A program made the position numbers and the translations under genes. The notes beneath the pieces were generated by a model. It saw only the letters and a program-made list of their open reading frames with translations. It did no database searches and had not been told where the DNA came from. Shown here in pieces: positions 23,301 to 35,300 of a DNA stretch of 64,000 bases. Numbering within the stretch: the first letter of the stretch is position 1; the number at the start of each line of letters is the position of its first letter. The stretch spans positions 37,093,501 to 37,157,500 of the forward strand of contig CM048845.1 of the NCBI GenBank assembly GCA_026545225.1. Direction: 5' to 3'. The stretch is from Cornus controversa (taxonomy: Eukaryota > Streptophyta > Magnoliopsida > Cornales > Cornaceae).

Positions 23301-26300
23301 GGGGTAGTGAACAATAACTGATGAGCTTCTGAACTAGTTGAGTTATGGACTGTCTGGGCTAACTCTGGGCCTATCTACTCATGTAGAGATTGACTGGAAT
23401 AAACTTATTCGGCCAGCTGCTTTTGTGTAAATAAAAGTTGGGTTCTGGATCTGGTTTTGAAACTGGGCTGGACCTACAACTATATCCAACAGGCTGAATT
23501 AAGGTTCAATTTTGGGCTAGGTTGGGTTCAATTTTCTCTGAATGGGATCCGGGTCAATGGTTAATCTTGCCTTTTCCAAATCCACTTCCTTTCCCAAATT
23601 GCGCAATAGAGATGGCCGACTGGCTGTGGCGGAGTCGACTAGGAGCGACGAGAGATGCAAGAACTCAACGGTGGTTGAAGGTTTCGGTGAAAGCTAAAGA
23701 CGACAGTGGCAAGGGTTCTGACAACTGATGTGGGGTTACGAGTTTGTGGTTGAAATAGGGTTTCGATTGTTTTCCCCTTTTCTTTTTTTTTTTTTCTTTT
23801 TTTTCCTTTCTTGGTTGCAGATACTGGGGATCTGCAACAGTGGGTGCTAAGGGTTTGTTTGGACAGGGGCTGATGGTGCAAGACAGTGCTGTGTTGGGGT
23901 AGTGAACAGTAACTGATGGATTTAGGGTTTGCAGCAACTGCGAAAGGTGTTGGTTGGGTATACTGAGCAGGTAGGTTATTTTTGTGTCTGGCTTATTTGT
24001 GACAATGATGAACGCTGATGTGGTTGTTAAACTCTGTGAAAGGTTTTACAGTATTTAGGATTTAGGCCTTGATGGATGGTGAATGGTTGTGATGGATGGC
24101 AGTAGCAACGACATTTAGGGTTTGCTTGGATTTAGTCTAGGGTTAGGGTTTTGCAGGATTGATCCGTGGTTGTGATGGGTTTTGATTGATGATCAGGAAC
24201 TGTAACAGCAGTGAAGAATTCTTGGTCTGTTTGCTATCAAAAACTTGATCGTTTTGCTCTGATTAACGGGTAGTGGTTTGATGATGAAGGCTACCGTGTA
24301 TTTGGTTTGTGGTGGATGGGTTTTGGGTATTAGGGTTTGTTTGGAGACAACTAGGGTTTAGGGTTTTGTGGATGATGATGGGTACTACTGGTTGATTGCA
24401 GATTGGTGAACAGCAAGTTTAGGGTTGATGAACAGTAGGGTTTGTGGATGAACAGTACTGTAATAGGGTCTTCTGAACAGTGAAAGAATTCTTTCCGGTG
24501 AATACTTTGTGCTGAATAAACTTGGAACGTTTGCTCTGATACCAATTGATGCAGGACAAGTAGGGGCGCTTCGATATCAAAATATATTGAGAAGAAGAGA
24601 GAGAATGAGAGAGGAGAATAAGAGAGAAGAAGAATAAGATTAGGGGAAGAAGAAGTAGTAGGAAGAAGAAGTAGTAGGAGGAAGAAGTATGTAAACTCGA
24701 TAATATTCAATATTCAATCATCAAAAACTACCTTTCACAATGTATGAACCAACATATAACAGCAAGGAAAACCCTAATCAAATCCTATTACTAAAAATAA
24801 AACCCTAAGGTATTAAATTACAAAAATATCCCTAAAATAAAAACATTACTAATATAATAATAATATTAAATAAAAATTATCCCCAATTATCTATCTTTGC
24901 CCCTTCTCCAAAAATAGAAGCGAACCACGTGCAACTCATGCATGCGAATCATAGCTCGTCCTTATTCAACTAGCAATCCCATGATTTCTTCACATCATTT
25001 TATTTAGTAAAGCTGTATTGTAGTGGTTATTGGTCAACAACAACTAGGTTTCTATTTTGCCATATGGCAATAGTTGATGGGCAACTACCATAGAATAATT
25101 ATTCAATATCAAAATAGAACAACAGAAGCTTGGATGGCAATACCAGTGTACGGGATATTCCACCATGTCACCCTCAACAACTGACTTAACTAGATCTTCC
25201 TACCGAGTCACCCCAGGTATCACTTACCAACAAGTAACTCTTTGAGAATACTTCCCGATGGTTCCAAGAACGCACAAATGTTCCCGATGGTCACCGCTGT
25301 AAAATGAGCAACGTCTCTTCCTTGAAGTCACCTCTAACACAGCTATCATAAGTCAGCAGAATCAATTCGAAACTATTACAAAATGGCCTCAGCCAACACA
25401 AGAAAACCAGCCCAAGGCTATCAAAATTTCGTTCCATGACCATCAAAACAGGATTCGGCCCAAAGCTATTACAACAATATCAAAGAACCAGTCTGAGACC
25501 AGCATCACAAGAAGACATAACTCCTCTTTCGTGGGAAATGTAAAGAGTAGGAGAGGCAAGCTATACCTGTAGTCCTATATTGTGACAGTGGTGCCATACA
25601 TGGGGGGAATTGTCTTGTTATGTCCTTTATTCAAAGGAGCAAGGAAGCAAGAAGGGAAGGGGTTAGATCATATCTCTTGTCTTCGCTTCATTTCCTTTGG
25701 GATAAGTTGTACTGAAAACTGTTTCAAAGGCTAATAAAAGCCCTTTAAACAAGAGTTAGTGCCTTTCCCCCCTCCCTCTCTTGAAGGTGAATAAGAGCTT
25801 GTAGCCCTGGCTCAAGAGGATTTAATTGCTACTCCGGGGTGGAGGAAGGCGATTAAAAGTACCAATAGAAGGCACTTAGCTTCCTTATCTACGTTGTCCT
25901 TATCGTTGTGAAGTCCTTAAAGGGATCTAACAAATCACATCCGATCCAGTATTAGATCTATAAGAAGTTTTTAAAAAACGCTCTGGGTAAAGCATTTAAA
26001 CGATAGTTATAACAAGCCCTGTAACCCCCTAATTTGGGGTATTTTGATTAGGCCTTCGGAAGTTTGGATTGAAAAAAAATGGTAATATAAACAAGTTAAC
26101 TCATAGAAGATAGGTACTATAAGACAAATAAAAAGGCATGTTAGCACCCCCCACCCACCCCCAAAAGTCCCCCTCGGGAGGAGATAGTAGGAAAGGTCTG
26201 CCCGAATGGTGGACAAGATAATCCGATTACCATGGATAGCTCACAAAACACAAACCGATAACCAAATCTTCTATCGCTAAATAAATTATCAATTGCTATA

Positions 26301-29300
26301 AGAAAAGGTATTTAACTTCTTATGACAATATCGTGCAAAGAAAGGGTATGAAACACCTTAAAAGCACTTCTAGTCAATCAAGGATGTTTTCATACAAGTC
26401 AAGTAGGAAGAAACCGCATTGTCCAAGACCCACAAAAATATACAAGATCCAAATAATTCAGTACAGGACCACAAAGCAAATACAGCGGTCCACAACCATC
26501 AAAATGGCAAGCCAAGATAACTACAAAGTTTGTTACTATCTGATTCAACATGTCTCCGTCCAAAACCATCAATTAGAAAGGATTTAGTAAATTTCAGTCC
26601 CTGACCATTTTATATTCTTCAGTTCAAATTATCATGGCAGTGCAAGACCATATGGTAACATGATATCAAAATTTTATCAGTCAGAGACTATCAAGTTAGA
26701 CAATCAACAGTCTGATACATACACTTGATATCATATCATTTCGCATTGAGTTCCATGTTTTTGAACCAATTTCATAACAATGGGAAGAAATGGATCGATC
26801 TGACTTCATAATCAATCAATCTGGTTTTCCAGCATCTTAAAAGAATTCCTAGAAGCACCACCTTTGACCAAGATCTTTTAGTAAACCTTAGTTAAAATGA
26901 AGACTATTTTTGCTCTAGTGTTATCTCCAAGACTCCAACTTTCAAAAATATAATTTCAGTTTCTGTATTTTTCTAAAATCTGAAAATTTCAAGATATCAA
27001 TCAAACAGGGACTCTATCAATTAAACCACGAGCATTAGCCAAATTTCAGTAAAATCCTTCCCTTTTGGGGCATCAACAACACATCTAATGAATTCGATAA
27101 AAAGTGTACCAACCATCATGAATATTCACATACTTGCACTAAATTTTACTCATGTTGACTACAACTGTACCATCAATAAATTTTATTGATGCATGGCATA
27201 ATGCAAGTCAATCATTCAATACAAATGTGATAATTTAGAATAACGCATAATTATATTGCTGCACTTTTAACACAGAATTTAATTTAAAAAGAAGTTGGGT
27301 CTAGTTCCTTTACCTTGAAGGAGTGGGAATTCCTTCCATTGTTATGATTCCACCCATAGTCCGTTGATCGATGCCTTTACTCTCTTCTTTCCATTCCTTT
27401 TCCTCCACTTTATTCTGCTTTTTCTTCTCTTCCTTACATTTCTCCTTCCTCTTTTTCTTTCTATTTTTCCTCTCTTTCTCTCTTTTCTTCCCTCCTTCCT
27501 TTTACCCTTCCCCTTTTCCTTTCTTCTCTTTCTATGCTTTTCAGTAGCTGAGATGGCCAATTTATAGGCCAGGCTGCATGACCTCTATCACCTTTTGGGA
27601 GACACTTGTCATGCCATTTCATTTTTATTTTATTTTTTTGCCACCTCAACCTAAATGATTGATCAAGCTCCAGTGGTTGTTCAATCTCCAGCATGTCATC
27701 CTCAGGGCGACACTTGCCTTTCAGTTACATTTTTTTTTTGACACATCAATTTATTGGATTGATCAAATGACACTGGTCAATCGATCAAGCTCCACTAACT
27801 TGTGTTATTGCAGTTTTTCACTATTTCTTATATCATTGTTTTGTCCGCAAGCTTTTATTTCATTTTCACCTTCATTCGTTTATGTTAATTGGATTTTGTT
27901 CATCCTAGTTTTTCTGAGTTAGTTCCTAATTAATCCCGCTCAGCAGCTAATTAGGATTAAAATTTTTGGGATATTATTTTTTTTTATAAGTAATTTTTGG
28001 GATCTTATTGTAAATGAGCAGATGCAAGAAGCAGCCCTTATCGTGGAAAAGCAACACCCATTCGGGACAATAGTTCAAGTTTGCTTAGGACCTTCCAAAA
28101 TAAAGGTGAGATGTTCACCAGCAGCAGTTGAAATTTGTGTCTTTAATCACAATAAAAGACATACCAGTGATTGATTTGTGCCAGAAACATCTCTGAATTC
28201 CTTCCCTGAGATTGAATTTTGTGAAGCAGGATTAGAATTTAATTCTAGCTGCCGAAGCTTTTCAACAGCCTCTGCCTCATCACCCTGGATAACAAGAATC
28301 TAACATCCCTCAGTGTTTAAATGGATGAAGTTTTCAATTCTAAAAAAGGAAAGAAAAATTACCTGTCCAAGAAGGAACAAGCAGAAGGCCTCTTCAAATT
28401 TTAAATCAATGCCTTCTGATGCTATTAAACTTTCACAAATTGTTTTTGCTTTGTTAATCTACATGAGAATAAAAGAAAGAATAGCATTCATAAGAGACGA
28501 AACATAACAATCTCTCTTCTCTCTTTATAAACAAACATCAGCACCCACAATATTCCTAAGATGTTCAAATTGCTTGTTATAATTTAAGTTTAACAGAACT
28601 ATATTCATATATGCAAAGAAATTTGTAAATAAACAATATACAAGGAGTTGCACCCAGCTGCAAAATGGGAATTACCAAGTCTGTTTGCTTGCTTGAATAT
28701 CCAAAAGCAATATGAGCTAACAAAGCCACATAGAAACAATTAAAATCAATCACCACTCTTTGATTCTGTGATTCAATTGATTTCTTATTCTTCCGTTCAA
28801 CAGCTAAATTATCCCAGGGAAGAAGATCAACTATTTCAGTAGCCATGAGCTTATTAAGTGCTTGACTCAAGAAGCACGGCCAATCTTGAACTTGACACGA
28901 AGTTGCTACATCAAGGCCCTGTCTGAGCAATTCACGCAAGGCTGCAATGGCTCCTAGTCTCCGTTCAGCATTTTCAGGCGTGTGAGGCATGCCTAAAATT
29001 TCCAATGTACAAGCAGGCGCAAGCTCTTCCAAAGATTCTTCTATCTAAAAACATTGGCCAAACAAAAATATAGTAAGCATTGAGCAACCAAAAGTCTAAG
29101 CCAATTACTAAATTTAGCATAGATCAATGACCACCTAATAATAGCAACATCCTAACAACAAACCCATAAAAGCATTTTCAACCCAATAACAGTAATTTGA
29201 CCATCTAATTTACTAATAGTTTCTCTTGATAATTAAAATCTTACTAAATTTTCATTTATTTATTTTTTTTCCCTCTTCAGAGTATCCTGACAAGAAGATT

Positions 29301-32300
29301 AAGAAATATCAGAAGATTACATTTTAACCATCAACTTTGGCTCAGTAAGAGGATAGATATATTGAAACAAGAAAAGATGTGAGAACTTTTCAAAAAAATT
29401 GGAGGTAAAAGCATACAACTGAAATGAGATATACCTGAGATAACAATGTCATATTTCCAAGAGATATTTTGCTCCTGAGAAGACACTGAGCACGAGCAAG
29501 AGCTTCAAATCCTTGGCAAATATTGTTCTTCTCAAAACCAACTTTAGCAATTGCACACTTCAAGAAAGCGCCTATAATAAGAAAAAGTTGCATAACAAAA
29601 CTGCTAGGAAAGAAGTGGTATGAAGTCCTGACCTCTTCTACTTTGCCTTACCTCCGCTAATGCCATGGACAGAAGCAAATCATGAATATATGGCTTAGCA
29701 TCTGGATGCTGAAGGGCAGCTTTGCCAATATCTAGCACAAGCTTCTCTTCTCCAACCTAAATCATAGAAACCAAAATCCCTTGATACCCATTATTTGAAA
29801 AGAAAGTGTTTCAAATTTTAGGATAAATGAATAAGGAGGAAGCCATGGATCTAAAATAAATAAGAGCAAGATGGACCCTAAATCAACAGTCAAAATCAAG
29901 TAAGAAATTGAGCCTGGCTACCAACTTCGCAATGCTAACAAGATTTCTACAATATAAGAGTCCCACAGAGTCATACCTCTTGAAGAAGGCAAAGAGCACC
30001 AGGAAACCAAGCCCAAGGAATTCGAATAGAAGACTTAGGTGACACCTTTTCCCTTATATTACCAGCATATTCTGGTTCAAAAAGAAGCTTATCCCTCACA
30101 TCCATTAGAAGATTCTGCAACAAAAAAATAATAATAAAAAGAACTGTATATAGCAAATTAAGCTATTCACTAAAAAAAAATTACTCCCACCTGACGAGAT
30201 ACAACAACATCCATAGTGTACCCTTCCTCAATCTCAGCATTTTTCAGATCCATCACTGACTTGACAATCTCATCTTTCTCTGCTTGATTGGGAACACCAA
30301 CAATCTGTAAATAACTAAAACTGAAAATCACTATTTTTCCTAAATTGAGAGGCAAATACCGCAGATGATGATTAAATTCAGGAGGTGAACTGATCTCAGG
30401 TCTGCAGCACAAAATTTCTTCTGAGGCACCAACTTTCACAGTGAGTGAAGATATTATACAGAAAATGGGGCCAAAAATGAAATTGATCGGAAACAACAAC
30501 AATCTGCAAATAACTAAAACTGAAAATCACTATTTTCCCTAAATTTAGAGGCAAGTAGTGCAGTGAGTGAAGATATTATACAGAAAATGGGACGGAAAAG
30601 GAAATTGAACATCAACAACCTGCAAATAACTAAAACTGAAAATCACTATTTTCCCTAAATTGAGAGGCAAGTGGTGCAGATGATGATCAAATTCAGGAGA
30701 ACTGATCCCATGTCTGCAGGACAAATCCTACTGAGGCACCAACTTTGACAGTGAGTGAAGATATTACAAAAAAAAAAAAGGGACAGAAAGGAAAGGACAA
30801 TGATGAGGTTCCCAAGGTTTCAATATTTCACATTATGTCATAAATACCTACTTATTTTGCTAATCTCACAAATTCCCCCCAAGGCCCCAACTTGATAGCA
30901 GCAAAAAGGGGATTAGTAGAAAGCATCTCCATGGTATATACATATTTAAGCTGGTAACCTCGTGCAAAAGAATATTATTTCAGAATTATTAACTAAGCTA
31001 GAAACAAAAACCTGATTATGCATGGGAGAAACATGATAATATCAGGGGTCTTCTCTAATACAAAAAGTCATGATGAAAAATCAGAAGAATGAAGTACCAA
31101 AAAATAGCTTCTTCTCCCGTTAAAAACTGAAGCCATATGTAGACATAAGAAGAAGAAAATCATCCACCAATGAACCATCACTTCATTGACCCAAAATTTA
31201 TCTTAAAAAATGAGTATTATAACAGAATTATTAACCTTGTCAGTATATTTTGCAGCATGATCACAATTACCCATGATTAGATGGTCCATTATCTTGGGGA
31301 AGTAACAACTTCAAACTACAAGTCATAAAAGATGACATTACTTGAATAAATTACAGTATAAAGCTAACAAAGAAAGCTCCATTACAAGATTTGATTCTAT
31401 TACAGAGAGCGTTGAAATAGGGGTGGCATCGTTTAATAAACGGATTGAACTGTTTAACCCATTTAACTTAAATGAGTCATGTAATCCGTTTATTAATTTA
31501 AGTATAAAATGTAAATATGTTGAAAAAATTAAGATAATAGATGACTAAATTCAAGAAAAAAGAATAATTGGGGCAATACTATTAAAAAAAAGGCCAAAAA
31601 CAATATCTATATTGAATTTATATTGAAATAATAGAAATGTCCATAGTAATTGGGTTAAAAACACATTATGGATTCACCTGAAATGATTACGACCCGATTA
31701 ATTAAACGGATCTAATCGGGTTAAATGGGTTGAACTTCAAAACACAAACCCGACACGATTAATTAAACAAGTTAAACGGGTTGACACGATTATGACACGA
31801 ACACAATTAAGGTCAACCCCAACCCGCTAACTCTGTGCCGTGTTTGAGTTGTGTTAGCGGGTCGTGTTGAATTTTGCCACCCCTGCTTTGAAACATGACA
31901 AAGGGAAATGAAAAATATTGCTAAAAGTTTTAGAAAATGAGAAAAAAAAAAACTGCATATCTTCATCACTATTCTACAAAATATTTTAAAAGAAAACTGA
32001 CAAAAAAAGGGTGATAGTCCAGTATGAGATAAAAATATAGAACTGAACAAATAAAATACTTCATATAAGAAATGATACAAGTAATATTGAAATTAGATAA
32101 TCTATAGCAGTACAAAGGATCAAATAGTAGAAGAGTGAGTCAGCACGAATTTGAACCCAGATCAAGGGAATTTGAAAGGCCTGTTCGCATTTCTTAAAAT
32201 GTTACAATACTTCTTTTTTCTAGAAATTGATATTCTTCCATGAAACTTGGATAACTTTGGAGGGTGTAGCTCTCCTGATATGGAAGGCCAGCAATTTGGC

Positions 32301-35300
32301 TAGAAACACACACACAAAAAAAGCAATAATATGTTAAGTTCCGGTACATGGGGACTGCCAAGAGCGCTCTTCCTAAAGAAAAGCCTTGACGAGCCACAAT
32401 TCCTTAGAGAGCACCTCACAAGTCGATATGGCTGCAGGCTTAACAAAGTGATCAGTTGTCTTGGTCGCAACAGGCAGTTTGGATGATGAAAATGCAAGTG
32501 AAACAATCATAAGTTAAGGCTGGGTGATTACGAGACGACTGTTACGACTTCCAAGGTGACTCAGGCAGGTTTGGTTTTGTGAGAAAACTGTTTTATGGCA
32601 CTTGCGGTGGATTACTTCCAGTGTAGGGAGTAGTGAACATGTTTGTCAATACCTTGAGAATATCAAGGATCACCTTTTAGTCTTGCTCCATTTACTCTAC
32701 GCAGAGCGTCTACACAATTGACTCATGAGAGTGCATCGATCGGCTAACAAAGTAGTAATAGAGCCCATGCAAAGGTGGGTAGTGGAATAACTAACCTAGC
32801 TGTGTTTGGGTCAAGTCGTTTAAAAAAAACATTCCTCCATTTCACCATTCCATAAAAGATCTCCATAGTGGAGTCAACAATTAATGTGGATTCGTGTGCT
32901 TAAATTTCACTAGGCTAGGTGGAATTGGAGGTGGTCCTTTGAGAGAGAAAAAGGCAATCGAGGTACCCGACTTGCAGGGTCACCCCTATTCTTTTGAAAT
33001 TAATTGGTCTTAGTTTGATGAGAGGTCTCTAGCTGCTCCCAAGGCCTTCTAAAATTGCTTAGGCTCTAGGTAGAAATATAAGTACTCATGCCAATAGGAA
33101 CTCTATATGAGATATCGTCATGTGTGTCTATCACCACTTTATGGGGCTGCCACATGTCATGGAGCAGTCTAATAGAATGTGACCACTGGAGGCATTACGA
33201 CATTATGCCACTTTATGGGGCTGCCACATGTAATGGAGCAGTCTAATAGAATGTGACCACTGGAGGCATTACGACATTATGGGTAGCAGTGTGACACTTG
33301 GAGGAACATACAATGCTAGGACGACTAAAAGGCATCATAAGAAGACATTGTCGCAACCCAATCAAGTGCTACCACATGTCAATGGGGTAGCACAAATGAA
33401 GCCTATCATGTGTTAATAGGTGTCATCCAATAGAATGCTGACACATCATGCAAGGGCATATGTTATGCAAGAGTCATGTGGTGTCTCCCTCTTTAGGATA
33501 GGTTGAGGATGGATCGTGATGGTACACTTCAACAAACCCTATACTTCATCCACCAATGGGACTTCCACAAACCCTATATTCCAGCCACCAATCCAAGTAT
33601 ACTTAAAATTCCATGTGGACAATCAGATAAGCACAAGGTGAGCTACTCCATAACCCTGCATTGAGTTATAAAACCCTTCTGACTCCTAATCACAAGACAA
33701 GCGATTACTAGGTGCATAAGATTGCAATGTGCACTAAGGTGACACATTAAGAAGATTATCTCTGAAGAAGACTAATTGCATGACTAAAGAAGTGCACAAA
33801 TAGACCTCATGAATAAGTGGCACTATGCACGAGTACTCAGTCGTGAGTGCATGGTGCAGTTGACTTGGGGGAAACGACTGATGTGGCTAGTAAAATGTTG
33901 CTTTAATCATAGATGCACGGTGGTGGAGATGATGGTCATGTGCCAACTGCAGATTGGAGATTATTCCCGTGGAGATTGTCATGTGCCATGCTATAAAAGT
34001 GGCACGTGAGCATCCTTGAAGATGTCACGTAGCTAGTTGAAGATGCCTTGTAGGTGACTGCTACCTATACAATATATGAAGTGGTGGGGGCAGTGCCCAC
34101 ACCTTCAATTCTCTTGGTGTAAGTTTGCTTAAATGGAGATGCTGTTTTTGAATTATTGGAACAAGTTATTATACCATTCATAAAAATGAGTTTACATTCA
34201 TGCACATGAAGCTCAACTTTTTCATCATATAAAATACAACTGCAACAGCATGAGACATTGTCATTGGTCACTGGCTTTTTACATTGTAGCAGAGCTCTTC
34301 CTCAAGGCCACACACATGGCAACTTTCTAAGAACTGTTTTGGAAGATTAACACAGTATTGAGCAGGCACTCCAAGCTTGCTCAGTGCTCTCGAAAAATGA
34401 AGTTTGGCACAATTTAGCTAATTCCCAGCATGGTCCTCATAGACAGTGGGACACATCCAGGTAATTATACTCGTGTAAATCCTATCCATTCCATCTTCCC
34501 AATATTTCTTAGCCCGTTAGTACCACGTAAAACGATACCAGTCTCACCATCCAATCTGGTGTCATATTGTAGTAGTCCATGAACTGTTCAGAACGATAGA
34601 TGCAGCCAGCAGGATATCAATCATCAAACTTCTAAAACTCAAGTCAAACTGATTGCTTTTGGACAGTTGGATTTGGTCTTGGTGCTTTCTATGCACTACG
34701 GCATTCAACGACCTATCTAGGATGTGTACGAGCACTACTTCCATAATCAGGTACTCCTTTTATGGATCACAACTTCATCAGGACCTCCTCCATGACCTTG
34801 GCTTGCTTGCTTGCTTTGAGTATCTTGCAAATTTCTCGCTTTCTGGCTCCACTAGATAACCTAAGTGTGCTGTAACCATTCACTCAAGAAACTCAATGAT
34901 GAGTATGACCTTTCACTGGTCCCAGAAAAGTGCTCTGATACAAAATGTTGCAGTTGCAATCCTTAAAGAGGAAATTTAGTTTACTTTTAGAGAGACCACA
35001 ACTCCTCCTCTCAAAATTCCAATAGAGAACATTGTCAAGATGAGCAGTACTACTAGCACTTTTCCCTTCTTATATAAGTCCCTCAGCCTTATCTTAAATT
35101 TATTACAGCTAATTTTACCCTTATATTTTTAAAAAATCAAATAAATAAATAAATTACCTACCTTTATCCTCACCCAAAACAACCCAATCTTCCATAGCAA
35201 CCCAACTTACACACACTGATCTGTTACAAAGCACATTTGGATATTTAGTAATTTTGGGAAACTAAAGCAGACTATTTAAGTAGAAAATTTAGTTGTTCGG

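Larger units (their letters stand above)
19627..24968 (-). mobile_element. Complete non-autonomous Ty3/gypsy chromovirus-type element in PARC6 intron 8
   Basis: The element is 5342 bp, bounded by LTRs at 19627-20026 and 24547-24968, and flanked on both sides by ACTAG (19622-19626 and 24969-24973), a 5-bp target duplication. The primer-binding site next to the right LTR sets the orientation as minus, the same strand as PARC6. Internally it has an ORF that fuses the end of protease directly to the middle of integrase, then a frameshifted chromodomain. RT and RNase H are absent, so it must have moved with help from another element. A 574-bp tandem duplication fills much of the 5' internal part. 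Confidence 0.93.

Noticed and set aside
27342..27694. Overlapping Lys/Arg/Glu-rich and Phe/Leu-rich ORFs on both strands
   Set aside because: They translate a long pyrimidine tract in intron 8; low complexity, no domain, and both strands are open for the same reason.
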